Shown piece by piece: positions 26,072 through 34,848 of a stretch of DNA of 64,000 bases. The position numbers and the translations under genes were made by a program. Within the stretch, counting starts at the first letter, position 1. Each line of letters starts with the position of its first letter. Below the pieces are notes generated by a model. It was not told where the DNA came from. It did no database searches and saw only the letters and a program-made list of their open reading frames with translations. The DNA is from Hyphomicrobiales bacterium (GTDB lineage: Bacteria; Pseudomonadota; Alphaproteobacteria; Rhizobiales; Rhizobiaceae): NCBI GenBank assembly GCA_900468625.1, contig UBUL01000039.1, positions 62,001 through 126,000 of the forward strand. The letters are read 5' to 3'.

Positions 26072-27199
26072 TCAGCTGACGAAACGCTCCGGCCGGAAGG
26101 AAGCCAATAGTGGATGACGCCTGCCGGTGGCGATCTCGTCTGCAAGCAGTTCGCCGGCGATCAGGCCGAGCGTTGCGCCGCTATGGCTGAAGGCGACGAA
26201 ATAGCCCGGGATCGCCTGCAATTCACCGAATACCGGTTCGCCGTCGCCCGGAATAGGCTTTGGGCCGACGCCGTAATCGGCAATTTCGAGCTTCGGATTC
26301 CCTTCGAGCACCTTTGAGGCTTCGAGCAGCAAGCCTTCCAGCGTCGAGAGCTTGATTTCGTAACTTCCGTCGGCCTTCTTGATCACCTCTTCTTCCGACC
26401 AGGCCGAATCCAGCGCAAAGGCGCCGTCGGGTGTCGGACGAATGGCAACGCGCGGCGTGTTGAGCACAGCTTTCAGCGGGTGCTTGATCGGCTTCGTACG
26501 AACGAGAAGCGCGATCGGCGTATCGTCGCCGATATGCTGACCGGCCAGCGCAACGATCGCCGGCACCTCACCGCCGGCCGCCAGCAGCACGGCATCCGCG
26601 GCCCAATCGGCACCGTCCGCGGTCGTAACGCCGCTGGCGCGGCCACCCTGCACATTCACGGTTGCCCGGCCCGCATCAGTGATGATTTCGCCGCCCAAGG
26701 CCCGGAACTCTTCGGCAAGAACGCCGATCAAGGAAGGCAGATCGACCCAGCCCTCCCCCGGATTGAAGATCGCTCCCTGCCTGGTCACCGAACGGGCATC
26801 AACGCCCGGCGTCGTCTTGGCAATCTGATCGGGCGCCAGCAACTGCGCATCATAGCCGAGGTCATGCTCATAATCGAAAACGGCAACAATGTCGTTATCG
26901 GCATCATCGGCATCCCAGGTCAGGCCGCCATCGAAGCGCAGCCAGGTCGCATCCGGATATTTGACGGAAAGTGTGCGATAGCGGTCGATCCCGGCCAGGC
27001 GTAGCCGATGATAGGCATCGGACCGGCGCCGTGCCGAATTGAGCCAGGCGAGCGAGCGGCCGGATGCGCCGTTTGCCAAAGCACCGTCATTGATCAGCGT
27101 CGTTTGAACGCCGAGCCGCGCCAGATGAACGGCCGTGGAAACGCCGAAGATACCGCCGCCGACGACAACGACCTTCGAAGGACGAGTGGAAGCATGCAT
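26072..27199 (-). CDS. FAD-dependent oxidoreductase (D-amino acid oxidase/DadA superfamily)
   Basis: This 375-residue flavoprotein has the N-terminal FAD-binding motif VVVVGGGIFGVSTAVHLARLG (about residues 9-29). The DAO-fold C-terminal half contains GVGPKPIPGDGEPVFGEL and SHSGATLGLIAGELLADEI, which close over the flavin. Family members oxidise D-amino acids, sarcosine, glycine or opine-like secondary amines and release imine plus H2O2 or reduced carrier. It is the last gene of a minus-strand operon with an amino-acid-type ABC importer, so it probably oxidises the imported compound. The substrate is unknown; the LacI-type regulator suggests a sugar-linked amine or opine as one possibility. 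Confidence 0.85.
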   Translation of the reverse strand: MHASTRPSKVVVVGGGIFGVSTAVHLARLGVQTTLINDGALANGASGRSLAWLNSARRRSDAYHRLRLAGIDRYRTLSVKYPDATWLRFDGGLTWDADDADNDIVAVFDYEHDLGYDAQLLAPDQIAKTTPGVDARSVTRQGAIFNPGEGWVDLPSLIGVLAEEFRALGGEIITDAGRATVNVQGGRASGVTTADGADWAADAVLLAAGGEVPAIVALAGQHIGDDTPIALLVRTKPIKHPLKAVLNTPRVAIRPTPDGAFALDSAWSEEEVIKKADGSYEIKLSTLEGLLLEASKVLEGNPKLEIADYGVGPKPIPGDGEPVFGELQAIPGYFVAFSHSGATLGLIAGELLADEIATGRRHPLLASFRPERFVS

Positions 27200-27267
27200 G
27201 TTGGGAAACCTTGTCAGTTTGAATGTTGCGATCGAAAGGCCGTCGGAAGTCTCGCCGGCCCTGTTTG

Positions 27268-28788
27268 TCAGAGAACCTCTGCGAGGAAGCGCTTCAGGCG
27301 GTCACTTTGAGGATTGTCGAAAATCTGTTGCGGCGGCCCGGCTTCGACGATGCGACCTTCATCCATGAACACGACCTGGTCGGCCACCTTGCGGGCAAAC
27401 CCCATTTCGTGCGTGACGACCGCCATGGTCATGCCCTGGCGTCCGAGATTGGCCATCAAATCGAGGACACCCTTCACCAGCTCGGGATCGAGTGCACTCG
27501 TGACTTCGTCGAAAAGGACGACCTCCGGCTCCATGGCAAGGGCGCGGGCGATGGCAACGCGCTGCTGCTGGCCGCCGGAAAGGCCGGCAGGCCGATGATC
27601 CTTGCGTCCGGCCAGCCCCACCTCGGCAAGGCGGATCTCGGCAATCCGGCGAGCCTCGCCTTTCGGCATCTTCTTGATTTTCGTCAGCGACAGCATGACG
27701 TTTTCAAGCGCTGTATGATCCGGAAAGAGATTGAAATGCTGAAAGACCATGCCTACGCGCCGGCGCAGACTTTCCGGCTTCATGGACAGAATGCTTTCGC
27801 CGTCGAGCTGGATATCGCCGCGCTTTGGCTCGACCAAGCGGTTCAGGCATCGGAGCAGCGTCGACTTTCCCGAGCCCGAGGGGCCGATGATGCAGGTTAC
27901 GGTGCCCTTTGCTATGTCGAGATCAATGCCCTTCAGCACTTCGAGGTCGCCGTAGGACATGCTGAGATCGCGGATTTGAACGGCCCCGCCCTTGAAGCGC
28001 AAAACGTCGGGAACCTGAGCGTTCGAGGCCGCCTCGAGTTCGCCGACCTCGACAAGACCGCTTGTCGCACCAGAACTACGACCCTGCCGCCCAAGACGCA
28101 GACGTGCATCGATATAGTTGACGAGGTGGGTCAACGGAACGGTGATGACGAGATAGAAGACGCCTGCTAGCAGCAGAGGTGAGAGATTGCCGGTGACGAC
28201 GGCCTGATCCTGGCCGACGCGAAAAATTTCGCGCTCCGAAGCCAGCAATCCTAGAAAGTAGACAAGGCTGGAATCCTTGACGTTGCCGATGAACTGGTTG
28301 ACGAGCGCCGGCAGGACGCGCCGCACGCCTTGAGGGATAATAATCAGCCGCATCCCCTGCCCGTAACTCATGCTAAGCGCACGGCAGGCGTCCATCTGCC
28401 CACGTTCGACGCTTTGAATACCGGATCGAAAGATCTCACCGATATAGGCGCCGGCGATCAGGCTGAGCGCGATGATCCCCAGCGGAAAGGGCGACGGACC
28501 GAAGATCTCGCGGCCGATGCGGGCAAAGCCCTGGCCGATGATCAGGATCGTCACGATCGCCGGGAGGCCGCGAAATATATCGGTATAGATGCGCGCCGGT
28601 AGGCGCAGCCAGCGCGATTGCGAAATACCCATCACGGCCAGCACCATGCCGATCACAACGCCGAGCACGGTGGAGGCGGCGGCCAGGATGAGCGTGTTCT
28701 TCAGTCCGACCGTGATCATGCTCGGCAGGACGTCTGCCATCGCATTCCAGTCAAGAAAGCTGCGACGGAGGTTTTCAAGCCAATCCAT
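27268..28788 (-). CDS. Fused amino-acid ABC transporter permease/ATP-binding protein
   Basis: This 506-residue protein joins two normally separate subunits. Residues 1-225 are a HisM-like permease, with several membrane helices and the EAA-like loop DACRALSMSYGQGMRLIIIPQGVRR. A linker of about 40 polar residues follows. Residues 265-506 form a polar-amino-acid ATPase with GPSGSGKST near 300, [15 protein letters not shown] and PEVVLFDEVTSALDP. One chain dimerising would provide a whole membrane complex. The reading frame is uninterrupted across the junction, so this is a true fusion. It lies between the binding-protein gene and the oxidase gene. Similar fusions occur in other proteobacteria. 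Confidence 0.93.
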   Translation of the reverse strand: MDWLENLRRSFLDWNAMADVLPSMITVGLKNTLILAAASTVLGVVIGMVLAVMGISQSRWLRLPARIYTDIFRGLPAIVTILIIGQGFARIGREIFGPSPFPLGIIALSLIAGAYIGEIFRSGIQSVERGQMDACRALSMSYGQGMRLIIIPQGVRRVLPALVNQFIGNVKDSSLVYFLGLLASEREIFRVGQDQAVVTGNLSPLLLAGVFYLVITVPLTHLVNYIDARLRLGRQGRSSGATSGLVEVGELEAASNAQVPDVLRFKGGAVQIRDLSMSYGDLEVLKGIDLDIAKGTVTCIIGPSGSGKSTLLRCLNRLVEPKRGDIQLDGESILSMKPESLRRRVGMVFQHFNLFPDHTALENVMLSLTKIKKMPKGEARRIAEIRLAEVGLAGRKDHRPAGLSGGQQQRVAIARALAMEPEVVLFDEVTSALDPELVKGVLDLMANLGRQGMTMAVVTHEMGFARKVADQVVFMDEGRIVEAGPPQQIFDNPQSDRLKRFLAEVL

Positions 28789-28822
28789 TCAATTCCCCAT
28801 GAAGTTCGCGAGGCAGGTCAAT

Positions 28823-28851
28823 GCCGCCGTCCGGCACGCCCGGACGGTGGC
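28823..28851 (-). other. Hairpin after the amino-acid binding-protein gene
   Basis: GCCGCCGTCCGG (28823-28834) pairs with CCGGACGGTGGC (28840-28851) with one non-Watson-Crick position. It lies just past the binding-protein stop and before the fused transporter gene. It is placed like the hairpins after the other binding-protein genes in this window. Confidence 0.55.
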
Positions 28852-28857
28852 GCGGCC

Positions 28858-29685
28858 TTACTTCTTGGGAAGATATTGATCGGGCATCGGCGAGCCAGGG
28901 AACCACTTCTCGTAGAGCGTCTTCCAGGTGCCGTCCTGCATCGCCTCATGCAGCGCCTTGTTGAGCGCCAAGCGGAAAGCATCATTGCCCTTGCGGACGA
29001 CGAAACCTGCCGGTGCATCGAAGGACGGGATGTTCACCGCAATTTTCAGCGCGGGGTAGCGCTCGCCATATTGCTTGGCGGCTTCGTAGTCGAGGAAATG
29101 TGCATCGACCGTGCCGTTGTTCAGCGCCGCCACGGCGGAATTGTTGTCGGGGAACTTGACCAGATCCGTGCCGGCAAAATTCTTCGTCGCGTAGACTTCC
29201 TGCAGCGTGCCCTGCACGACGCCGAGACGCTTGCCCTTGAGGCCGCTTGCATCCTTGATCGAGGCATCCGACGTCAGGACAGAAAGGTAGCCGGCGAGAT
29301 AGCCGTCAGAGAAATCGACCGACTTCTTACGTGCCTCGGTGGTTCCGATCGCCGCCACGGCAACGTCGAAGCGCTGATTGGCAACCGATGGCAGCAGGGC
29401 GGAAAATTCCTGGCCAGTGAAGGTCACCTTGTCCTTCGGAAAGCCCATGCGGGAAACGACATTCTCGAAGAGTTCGATATCGAAGCCGGTGAACCGCCCG
29501 TCAGCCGTCGTGAAAGTGTAGGGCTTGGCGTCGCCCATCGTACCGACGCTGATGACGTTTGGATCGATCAGATTGTAGGGATTGTCGGCAGCAATCGCCG
29601 GACCGACGCTTGCCGCGACGAGATAGGCCAGCGCGCCGGCGCGCAACGACGCGGCAATGGCCGCGAATATAGCAGATGGTTTCAT
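28858..29685 (-). CDS. Polar amino-acid-type ABC transporter binding protein
   Basis: This 275-residue family 3 binding protein has a Sec signal peptide (residues 1-33, ending AIAADNPYN). The bilobal fold contains [26 protein letters not shown], the ligand-carboxylate region [25 protein letters not shown] and [20 protein letters not shown] 29685 is chosen because GGAGA precedes it and it starts the signal; an upstream ATG at 29748 would bury the signal. It is the first gene of the operon and diverges from the LacI regulator. The ligand is likely an amino-acid-like molecule and is otherwise undetermined. Confidence 0.9.
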   Translation of the reverse strand: MKPSAIFAAIAASLRAGALAYLVAASVGPAIAADNPYNLIDPNVISVGTMGDAKPYTFTTADGRFTGFDIELFENVVSRMGFPKDKVTFTGQEFSALLPSVANQRFDVAVAAIGTTEARKKSVDFSDGYLAGYLSVLTSDASIKDASGLKGKRLGVVQGTLQEVYATKNFAGTDLVKFPDNNSAVAALNNGTVDAHFLDYEAAKQYGERYPALKIAVNIPSFDAPAGFVVRKGNDAFRLALNKALHEAMQDGTWKTLYEKWFPGSPMPDQYLPKK

Positions 29686-29778
29686 GTTCGTTCTCCGCTC
29701 TGAGGGATGCTCTTGTTGGCATTCGTGCATGCGCGTCCGCCTCTCCACCCATACATTGGCAAGAGATTATCTGGACAA

Positions 29779-29811
29779 GAGACCGGTATCATATATAAAG
29801 AGACCGGTCTC
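29779..29811. promoter_or_regulatory. Twin ACCGGT operators between the ABC operon and the LacI gene
   Basis: GAGACCGGTATC (29779-29790) and GAGACCGGTCTC (29800-29811, a perfect palindrome) lie 21 bases apart, two helical turns, within the divergent intergenic region. Both are preceded by AA. A central CG in a palindrome is typical of LacI-family operators. They probably bind the adjacent regulator and control both directions. Confidence 0.65.
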
Positions 29812-29870
29812 ATTGCTATTTGTTAACTTGAGATTGACCGCCCGTCAACAACTCTTGTAGTCGTCATTGA

Positions 29871-30950
29871 ATGGAAGAACCCCTCACCTCGAAACGCCCC
29901 GTAACCGTTGCCGATGTTGCAAGAGCTGCGAATGTCTCAAAGGCAACTGCAGCACGGGTGCTCGGCGGCTATGGCGTCGTCAGCGACAGGGTTCGCGAGC
30001 AGGTGCTTGCCGCCGCAACAGCGCTCGACTATCGCCCGAACGAACTGGCACGCAGCATGACGACCGGCAAATCCGGAATCATCGGGGTTATAGTCGGCGA
30101 TATCGAGAATGCTTTCTTCAGTCTCGCCGTCAGAGGGATCAGCGATGTCGCACGCATAGCCGGTTTCAACGTCATCATCGCCAATTCCGGCGAGGAGTTC
30201 GAGGCGGAGAAATCAGCGGTCGACCTGCTCATTGGCAAGCGTGTCGATGGATTGATCGTGACACCGGCACGATGTGACCGGATGGTGCATCTTCAGGATA
30301 TACGCCGCGTGGGCGTGCCGCTCGTTCTGTTTGACAGGAGCATTCCGGAACTGGGCGTCGATGCGGTCACCGGTGATGATTTTGATGCAGCCATGATCGC
30401 CACCCGCCATCTTTTCGACATGGGGCATCGGCGGATCGCCTATATATCGGCCATGGATGCCGAGAGTGAGTTCCTTGGCGATATCAGCAGCATTTCCAAT
30501 TCCGCGGTGCGCGAACGCGTGGAGGGCGTGCTGAAACAGCAGGCTGACGCCGGCATTAAGACGGCTCAACATTATGTGAGGCTTGGCGCAACCAATCAGC
30601 CAAGGACTGACTCCGTCGTCAAAAGCTTGCTGCAGGACATGGCGCCGCCGACCGCCCTCATCACATCCGACAGCCTCGTCGGCCTTAGAGTCTTCAAGAG
30701 CTTGCAGGCACTGGGATTGTCCATACCGCACGATATTTCGATGATTTCCTTTCTGGACGCCGACTGGACCACCGTCACGACGCCCCCGATCACCGTCATC
30801 GACCAGCCGGTCTATGAAATGGGCAAGAAGGCGGCCGAGAGGCTGATCTCAAGGCTGAACGGCAAGGATCTGCCCGTGGAACGGATAGCGATCAAGGCGG
30901 GGCTGATCCAGCGCGGATCGGTCGGCGCGCCGCCTCATGGCGAGAAATAG
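29871..30950 (+). CDS. LacI-family transcriptional regulator
   Basis: This 359-residue regulator has an N-terminal helix-turn-helix with hinge (about residues 8-65: VTVADVARAANVSKATAARVLGGYGVVSDRVREQVLAAATALDYRPNELARSM) and a periplasmic-binding-like effector domain (GIIGVIVGDIENAFFSLAVRGI, DGLIVTPAR, FDMGHRRIAYI, PTALITSDSLVGLRVFKSLQ). The DNA-recognition helix SKATAARVL has Thr-Ala-Ala where VSRVL is common. It diverges from the amino-acid-type ABC operon and oxidase with twin ACCGGT palindromes between them. LacI control of an amino-acid-type importer is somewhat unusual and hints at a sugar-derived effector. Confidence 0.9.
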   Translation: MEEPLTSKRPVTVADVARAANVSKATAARVLGGYGVVSDRVREQVLAAATALDYRPNELARSMTTGKSGIIGVIVGDIENAFFSLAVRGISDVARIAGFNVIIANSGEEFEAEKSAVDLLIGKRVDGLIVTPARCDRMVHLQDIRRVGVPLVLFDRSIPELGVDAVTGDDFDAAMIATRHLFDMGHRRIAYISAMDAESEFLGDISSISNSAVRERVEGVLKQQADAGIKTAQHYVRLGATNQPRTDSVVKSLLQDMAPPTALITSDSLVGLRVFKSLQALGLSIPHDISMISFLDADWTTVTTPPITVIDQPVYEMGKKAAERLISRLNGKDLPVERIAIKAGLIQRGSVGAPPHGEK

Positions 30951-30971
30951 CGGCTTCGTAATGTCGCGCCG

Positions 30972-31880
30972 CTAAGCCAACGCGCGACGGCGGCGGCTAT
31001 GCCTGAGGTCGATGGCCGTATGCCAGACGATCGTCGCGAAGATGATCGCTCCGCCAATAAAGGTCGCAATCGGGGGCATTTCGGAAAAGAACAGCCAGAC
31101 CCAGAATGGAGTAAGGACGATCTCCATCGAACTGATGAGAGCGGCATCGGCAGCTGGCATCTTTCTCGACCCGAAGAGAAACAGGACGAAGGCGAGTGCA
31201 AAATTCGTCGCTCCGAAAGCCGCCAGCAGAAGCCAATTGTAAATATCCACCGAGCCTGTCGAAGCAAAGGGCACAAAGACGACGAATGTCAAAAGCCCGC
31301 TGACGACGCTCGACGGCAGGATCGGAATACCGGGATCCATACGCGGAATGACGATGATGAGCGCGAAGGTGACCGTCATGCCGAGCGCCAGCAGATCGCC
31401 AATGCCCGTGCCACCGCCGATCGATGAGGCAACGATGACGGCGACGCCGACGAGGCAGATGCCGCCGGCAATCAAGGTCCGCCTGGCCACACGCTCTTTC
31501 AGCATGGTCCAACTGAGAAATGCGGCGATGAACGGCGCCGTCGCATAGATCATGGTCACGTTTGCGACCGTGGTCGTGTAAAGCGCACCGATGAAGCAGG
31601 CCTGGCTGATGGTCTGGCAGACCAGCATCGCCAGCCCGGCAGGGTGAAAGATCGATGCCCATTGCCTGCGCGAAAACCCGCCTTCGAGGAAAAAGCTGGG
31701 AACCAGCAGGAACAAGCCGCCGAACAGCGAACGCCAGGCGATCGCGGTCCATATATCCGTGGTCAGAAGGCGCGCGTAGATGCCGCTGCAGCTCCACGCT
31801 AGCATTGCTGTGGCCACGAGTAGCACGCCCCTCTCATAATCGCTGGCAAAAGCGGAGCGGGTCGGGAACTGGAATGTCAT
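30972..31880 (-). CDS. DMT-superfamily EamA transporter
   Basis: This 302-residue membrane protein has ten predicted segments in two EamA repeats (about residues 20-150 and 160-290). The first repeat includes MLAWSCSGIYARLLTTDIWTAIAWRSLFGGLFLLVPS and TVANVTMIYATAPFIAAFLSWTMLKERVARRTLI; the second ends AALISSMEIVLTPFWVWLFFSEMPPIATFIGGAIIF. Such proteins export metabolites or amino acids. ATG 31880 is taken as start; TTG 31892 is possible and no clear ribosome site decides. A LysR gene diverges 100 bases away and probably controls it. The 3' end is convergent with the LacI gene across a 7-bp hairpin containing both stops. Confidence 0.87.
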   Translation of the reverse strand: MTFQFPTRSAFASDYERGVLLVATAMLAWSCSGIYARLLTTDIWTAIAWRSLFGGLFLLVPSFFLEGGFSRRQWASIFHPAGLAMLVCQTISQACFIGALYTTTVANVTMIYATAPFIAAFLSWTMLKERVARRTLIAGGICLVGVAVIVASSIGGGTGIGDLLALGMTVTFALIIVIPRMDPGIPILPSSVVSGLLTFVVFVPFASTGSVDIYNWLLLAAFGATNFALAFVLFLFGSRKMPAADAALISSMEIVLTPFWVWLFFSEMPPIATFIGGAIIFATIVWHTAIDLRHSRRRRALA

Positions 31881-31957
31881 GTATGGACTCAAAGAATGAG
31901 CAGAAGGAACGGTCCCTGTGTGCGCCGATATTTGACATCAGGCAAACGAATAGTAGA

Positions 31958-31970
31958 GATAGTAGCTATC
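31958..31970. promoter_or_regulatory. Probable LysR-type operator between DMT exporter and LysR gene
   Basis: GATAGTAGCTATC is a perfect 5-bp inverted repeat with a 3-base centre, matching the T-N11-A layout of LysR sites. ATAGTAG is also repeated just upstream (31950-31956). It lies 10 bases before the LysR start, where autoregulation would act. Confidence 0.5.
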
Positions 31971-31980
31971 AGAAATATTT

Positions 31981-32865
31981 GTGACCCGAATGCGCGACCC
32001 CATTGAGAGCGACCTTCTGCGGACGTTCCTCGTCATCACCGAGACGTCCAATTTTTCCACGGCCGCTCAAAGGATCGGCCGCACGCAATCGGCGGTCAGC
32101 GCCCAGATCAAGCGGCTCGAGGATACGATCGGCGAAACGCTTTTCGAGAGAAGTCCCCGGGGCGCCGTTCTCACCCGGGCCGGCACTCAATTACTTCCCT
32201 ACGCGCAACGCGTGATCGAACTCCTGAACGAGGCGGCGGCGAATATCCGCACGAAGCCGCTCGACGGGCCAGTCCGGATCGGAATTCCGGAGGAATACAG
32301 TCAGACTATTCTACCCGCGGCACTGGCCGCTTTCGCTATCAGGCACCCGGCGGTCGAGGTCACTGTCTCCTGCGATTACACGGCGCACAATCTGGCCGCT
32401 TTGGAGAAGGACGAACTGGATCTCGCCGTCGTCTTCAATTGGAGCAACCAGAACAAGGGTGAAGTTCTCTGCATCGATCCCACGGTCTGGGTGACATCCA
32501 TGGTGCATCGCCTGCATGATGCCGTGCCGCTGCCTGTTGCCACCTATCGTAATTCGACATGGGCACGCGATTTTGCCTTGCGCTCGCTGGAACAGCAGGG
32601 CCGCGCCTATCGTATTGCCTTCATCGCCGATACAAGCTCGGGCCTAAAAAATGCCGTCTCCGCTGGGCTTGCTGTGACCACGCTATCGCGTAGCAACATT
32701 CCGCATGGCTGTCGCGAGCTAACGAGTGACGATGGTTTCCCACCCGTGGATTCATCGCGCGTCGTGCTCCGCCGCAATCCCTATCATTCCAGCGAGGCGA
32801 TCCGCGAGCTGGCGGAAATGGTGCGCGAGGCCTTCCGGCCTATGTCGGCTCTGCTGCAGCAGTAA
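31981..32865 (+). CDS. LysR-family transcriptional regulator
   Basis: This 294-residue regulator has the N-terminal winged helix (about residues 8-68: LRTFLVITETSNFSTAAQRIGRTQSAVSAQIKRLEDTIGETLFERSPRGAVLTRAG) and a LysR substrate-binding domain (about 92-290, PVRIGIPEEYSQTILPAALAAFAIRHPAVEV). The start is GTG 31981, or ATG 31990 with little difference. It diverges from the DMT exporter and probably activates it in response to a small molecule. Its 3' end overlaps the 3' end of the convergent cdhR-like gene by 26 bp, so neither can be terminated by a separate structure. Confidence 0.9.
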   Translation: MTRMRDPIESDLLRTFLVITETSNFSTAAQRIGRTQSAVSAQIKRLEDTIGETLFERSPRGAVLTRAGTQLLPYAQRVIELLNEAAANIRTKPLDGPVRIGIPEEYSQTILPAALAAFAIRHPAVEVTVSCDYTAHNLAALEKDELDLAVVFNWSNQNKGEVLCIDPTVWVTSMVHRLHDAVPLPVATYRNSTWARDFALRSLEQQGRAYRIAFIADTSSGLKNAVSAGLAVTTLSRSNIPHGCRELTSDDGFPPVDSSRVVLRRNPYHSSEAIRELAEMVREAFRPMSALLQQ

Positions 32866-33832
32866 CATGCCGGCGCAGCCTGCGGCGCGTGCCCGAGGGA
32901 CTTTCGGAAAAGCTGGCACGATAGCTGCGCGAAAAAGCCGATGCCGAATTAAAGCCCGTCATGGCCGCGATCTCAGCAAAGGAGGCCTTCGTCTCGATGA
33001 CTTTGCGCCGCGCCGCATTGAGCCTCAAGGCCAGATAATGCACATGCGGCGGCGCACCGATACTCTCCTGGAAAAGAGCCTGCAGGTGGCGTGCGCTGAC
33101 ACCGATGCGGCGGGCGAGACGCGTGAGCACCAGCGGCTGCTCGATATGGTCCTCCATCAGGCGGATGGCTTGAGCAACTCGCGGATCGCGCATGCGCAGG
33201 CCGGCCGTCGATGGCGAAAGCTCCCCTGCACTCTGAGTACTCGCCGACTCATAGATGAACAGACGGCTGACCTCGAGCGCCAGCGAATAGCCCTGCCGCT
33301 GCCGGATGATCTCCAGCATGAGGTCGACGGTCGGCAGCGATCCCGCTGTGGTGATCCGCTTGCCATCGATCACGAAGCGATCCCTGACCGCACGCACCTG
33401 CGGATAGGCAAGCGCGAAATCGTCATAATCCTCCCAATGGACGGCGGCGGAGACATTGTCGAGCAGGCTGGCCTCGGCAAGCAACCAAGTGCCGGATTCG
33501 ATGCCGGCGACCATCGATCGATGACGCGCCGTTTGCGAGAGCTGCATTTTCAATGCCTGCGTTGCACTGCGTCGCCAGTTGTAGCTGGCGAGCACGAATA
33601 GCGGCGTTGCGTCCGAGCTTGGCCGGAAGCTGGAACATGCAGGCACTGGAATGAGGCTAGTCGTTTCCGCAGGCGATCCATCCGGCGTGAACAGACGCCA
33701 CCGGTATAGCTCGGCTCCGGAAATGCGGTTGGCCCCGCGCAAGGGTTCGATCACCGACGCGATCAGGATCAGGTTCGTCTCCGGAAGGATCAGGAGATCG
33801 ATGTCGAGCGTCTCAGTGGCCAGTGTCAGCAT
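32840..33832 (-). CDS. cdhR: GlxA-family regulator with AraC DNA-binding domain, CdhR-like
   Basis: This 330-residue protein has an N-terminal DJ-1/PfpI-like effector domain (about 1-190; ETLDIDLLILPETNLILIASVIEPLRGANRI) and a C-terminal AraC domain (about 225-320; LTRLARRIGVSARHLQALFQESIG and FAEIAAMTGFNSASAFSRSYRASFSESPSG). The ALL-x-GTWLLAEA pattern in ESGTWLLAEASLL is typical of GlxA regulators. CdhR of Pseudomonas, of the same architecture, activates carnitine dehydrogenase genes. This gene diverges from exactly such genes, so it is taken as the carnitine-responsive activator. ATG 33832 is chosen over 34069, which would cross the divergent promoter region. Confidence 0.85.
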   Translation of the reverse strand: MLTLATETLDIDLLILPETNLILIASVIEPLRGANRISGAELYRWRLFTPDGSPAETTSLIPVPACSSFRPSSDATPLFVLASYNWRRSATQALKMQLSQTARHRSMVAGIESGTWLLAEASLLDNVSAAVHWEDYDDFALAYPQVRAVRDRFVIDGKRITTAGSLPTVDLMLEIIRQRQGYSLALEVSRLFIYESASTQSAGELSPSTAGLRMRDPRVAQAIRLMEDHIEQPLVLTRLARRIGVSARHLQALFQESIGAPPHVHYLALRLNAARRKVIETKASFAEIAAMTGFNSASAFSRSYRASFSESPSGTRRRLRRHVTAAAEPT

Positions 33833-33905
33833 CACCCATTCCTCCAACAGTTCCGAAACTGTATCGAATACTTCCGATGATGCAAAGCATGAAGACCTCT
33901 CATGG

Positions 33906-33927
33906 CTCGTAATGTCCTCAATACGAG
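33906..33927. promoter_or_regulatory. Inverted repeat ahead of the carnitine operon
   Basis: CTCGTA (33906-33911) and TACGAG (33922-33927) are separated by 10 bases, ending 11 bases before the start codon of the dehydrocarnitine cleavage gene. It could be an operator half-site pair for the CdhR-like regulator or an mRNA hairpin over the ribosome site (GAGGGAG). Symmetry is short, so certainty is low. Confidence 0.3.
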
Positions 33928-33938
33928 GGAGAACAAAA

Positions 33939-34841
33939 ATGCCTCTTGCGATGAATCGCGATGTCTTCATCACCTGTGCCGTGACCGGTGCCGGCGACAC
34001 CGTTTCCAAATCCAGCCATGTTCCGATCACTCCCAAGCAGATCGCCGACTCCGCGATCGACGCCGCCAAGGCTGGGGCGGCAGTGGTTCACTGCCATGTC
34101 CGCGATCCAGAAACGGGCGCTGCCAGCCGCCGCAACGAACTCTACCGAGAAGTCACGGACCGCATTCGTTCCGCCGATGTCGATGTCGTACTGAACCTGA
34201 CGGCCGGCATGGGGGGCGATCTGATTTTCGGCGGTGTCGAGAGCCCCCTGCCCGTGAATGCCAAGGGCACCGATATGGCAGGCGCCACCGAGCGTGTCAG
34301 CCACGTCGCCGAATGCCTGCCGGAAATCTGCACGCTTGACTGCGGCACGATGAACTTCAATCTTGGCGACTATGTCATGACCAACACGCCCTCCATGCTG
34401 AGGGCGATGGCGAAGAAGATGACCGATCTCGGCGTACGTCCGGAGATCGAAGCCTTCGACACCGGTCATCTCTGGTTTGCCAAGCAGCTTGCCGAGGAGG
34501 GCTTGATCGAGGATCCGGTCCTCATCCAGCTCTGCATGGGCATCCCCTGGGGGGCGCCCGATGACCTCAACACCTTCATGGCGATGGTCAATAACGTTCC
34601 CAACAGCTGGACCTTCTCGGCCTTTTCCATCGGCCGCAATGCCATGGCCTATCCTGCGGCTGCGATCCTTGCCGGCGGCAATGTCCGTGTCGGGCTGGAA
34701 GACAATCTCTACGCCGGAAGGGGCATGCTCGCGACCAACGCTCAGCTCGTCGAAAAGGCGGTGCAGGTGGTCGAAGGCATGGGCGCACGCATCATCGGCC
34801 CCGAAGATGTCCGCAAGAAGCTGAAACTGACGAAGCGCTGA
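33939..34841 (+). CDS. cdhC: 3-dehydrocarnitine cleavage enzyme (BKACE family)
   Basis: This 300-residue zinc TIM-barrel enzyme of the beta-keto acid cleavage family transfers between 3-dehydrocarnitine and acetyl-CoA, giving acetoacetate and betainyl-CoA. The HxH zinc motif is VVHCHVRDPETG (about residues 44-55). RPEIEAFDTGH holds the catalytic-region Glu, and PWGAPDDLNTFMAMV and NVRVGLEDNLYAGRG line the acetyl-CoA side. The first gene after the divergent CdhR-like regulator, with GAGGGAG ahead of the ATG, it is followed 7 bases later by the fused dehydrogenase. Other BKACE enzymes act on different keto acids; the neighbours settle the substrate. Confidence 0.9.
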   Translation: MPLAMNRDVFITCAVTGAGDTVSKSSHVPITPKQIADSAIDAAKAGAAVVHCHVRDPETGAASRRNELYREVTDRIRSADVDVVLNLTAGMGGDLIFGGVESPLPVNAKGTDMAGATERVSHVAECLPEICTLDCGTMNFNLGDYVMTNTPSMLRAMAKKMTDLGVRPEIEAFDTGHLWFAKQLAEEGLIEDPVLIQLCMGIPWGAPDDLNTFMAMVNNVPNSWTFSAFSIGRNAMAYPAAAILAGGNVRVGLEDNLYAGRGMLATNAQLVEKAVQVVEGMGARIIGPEDVRKKLKLTKR

Positions 34842-34848
34842 GGCCACA

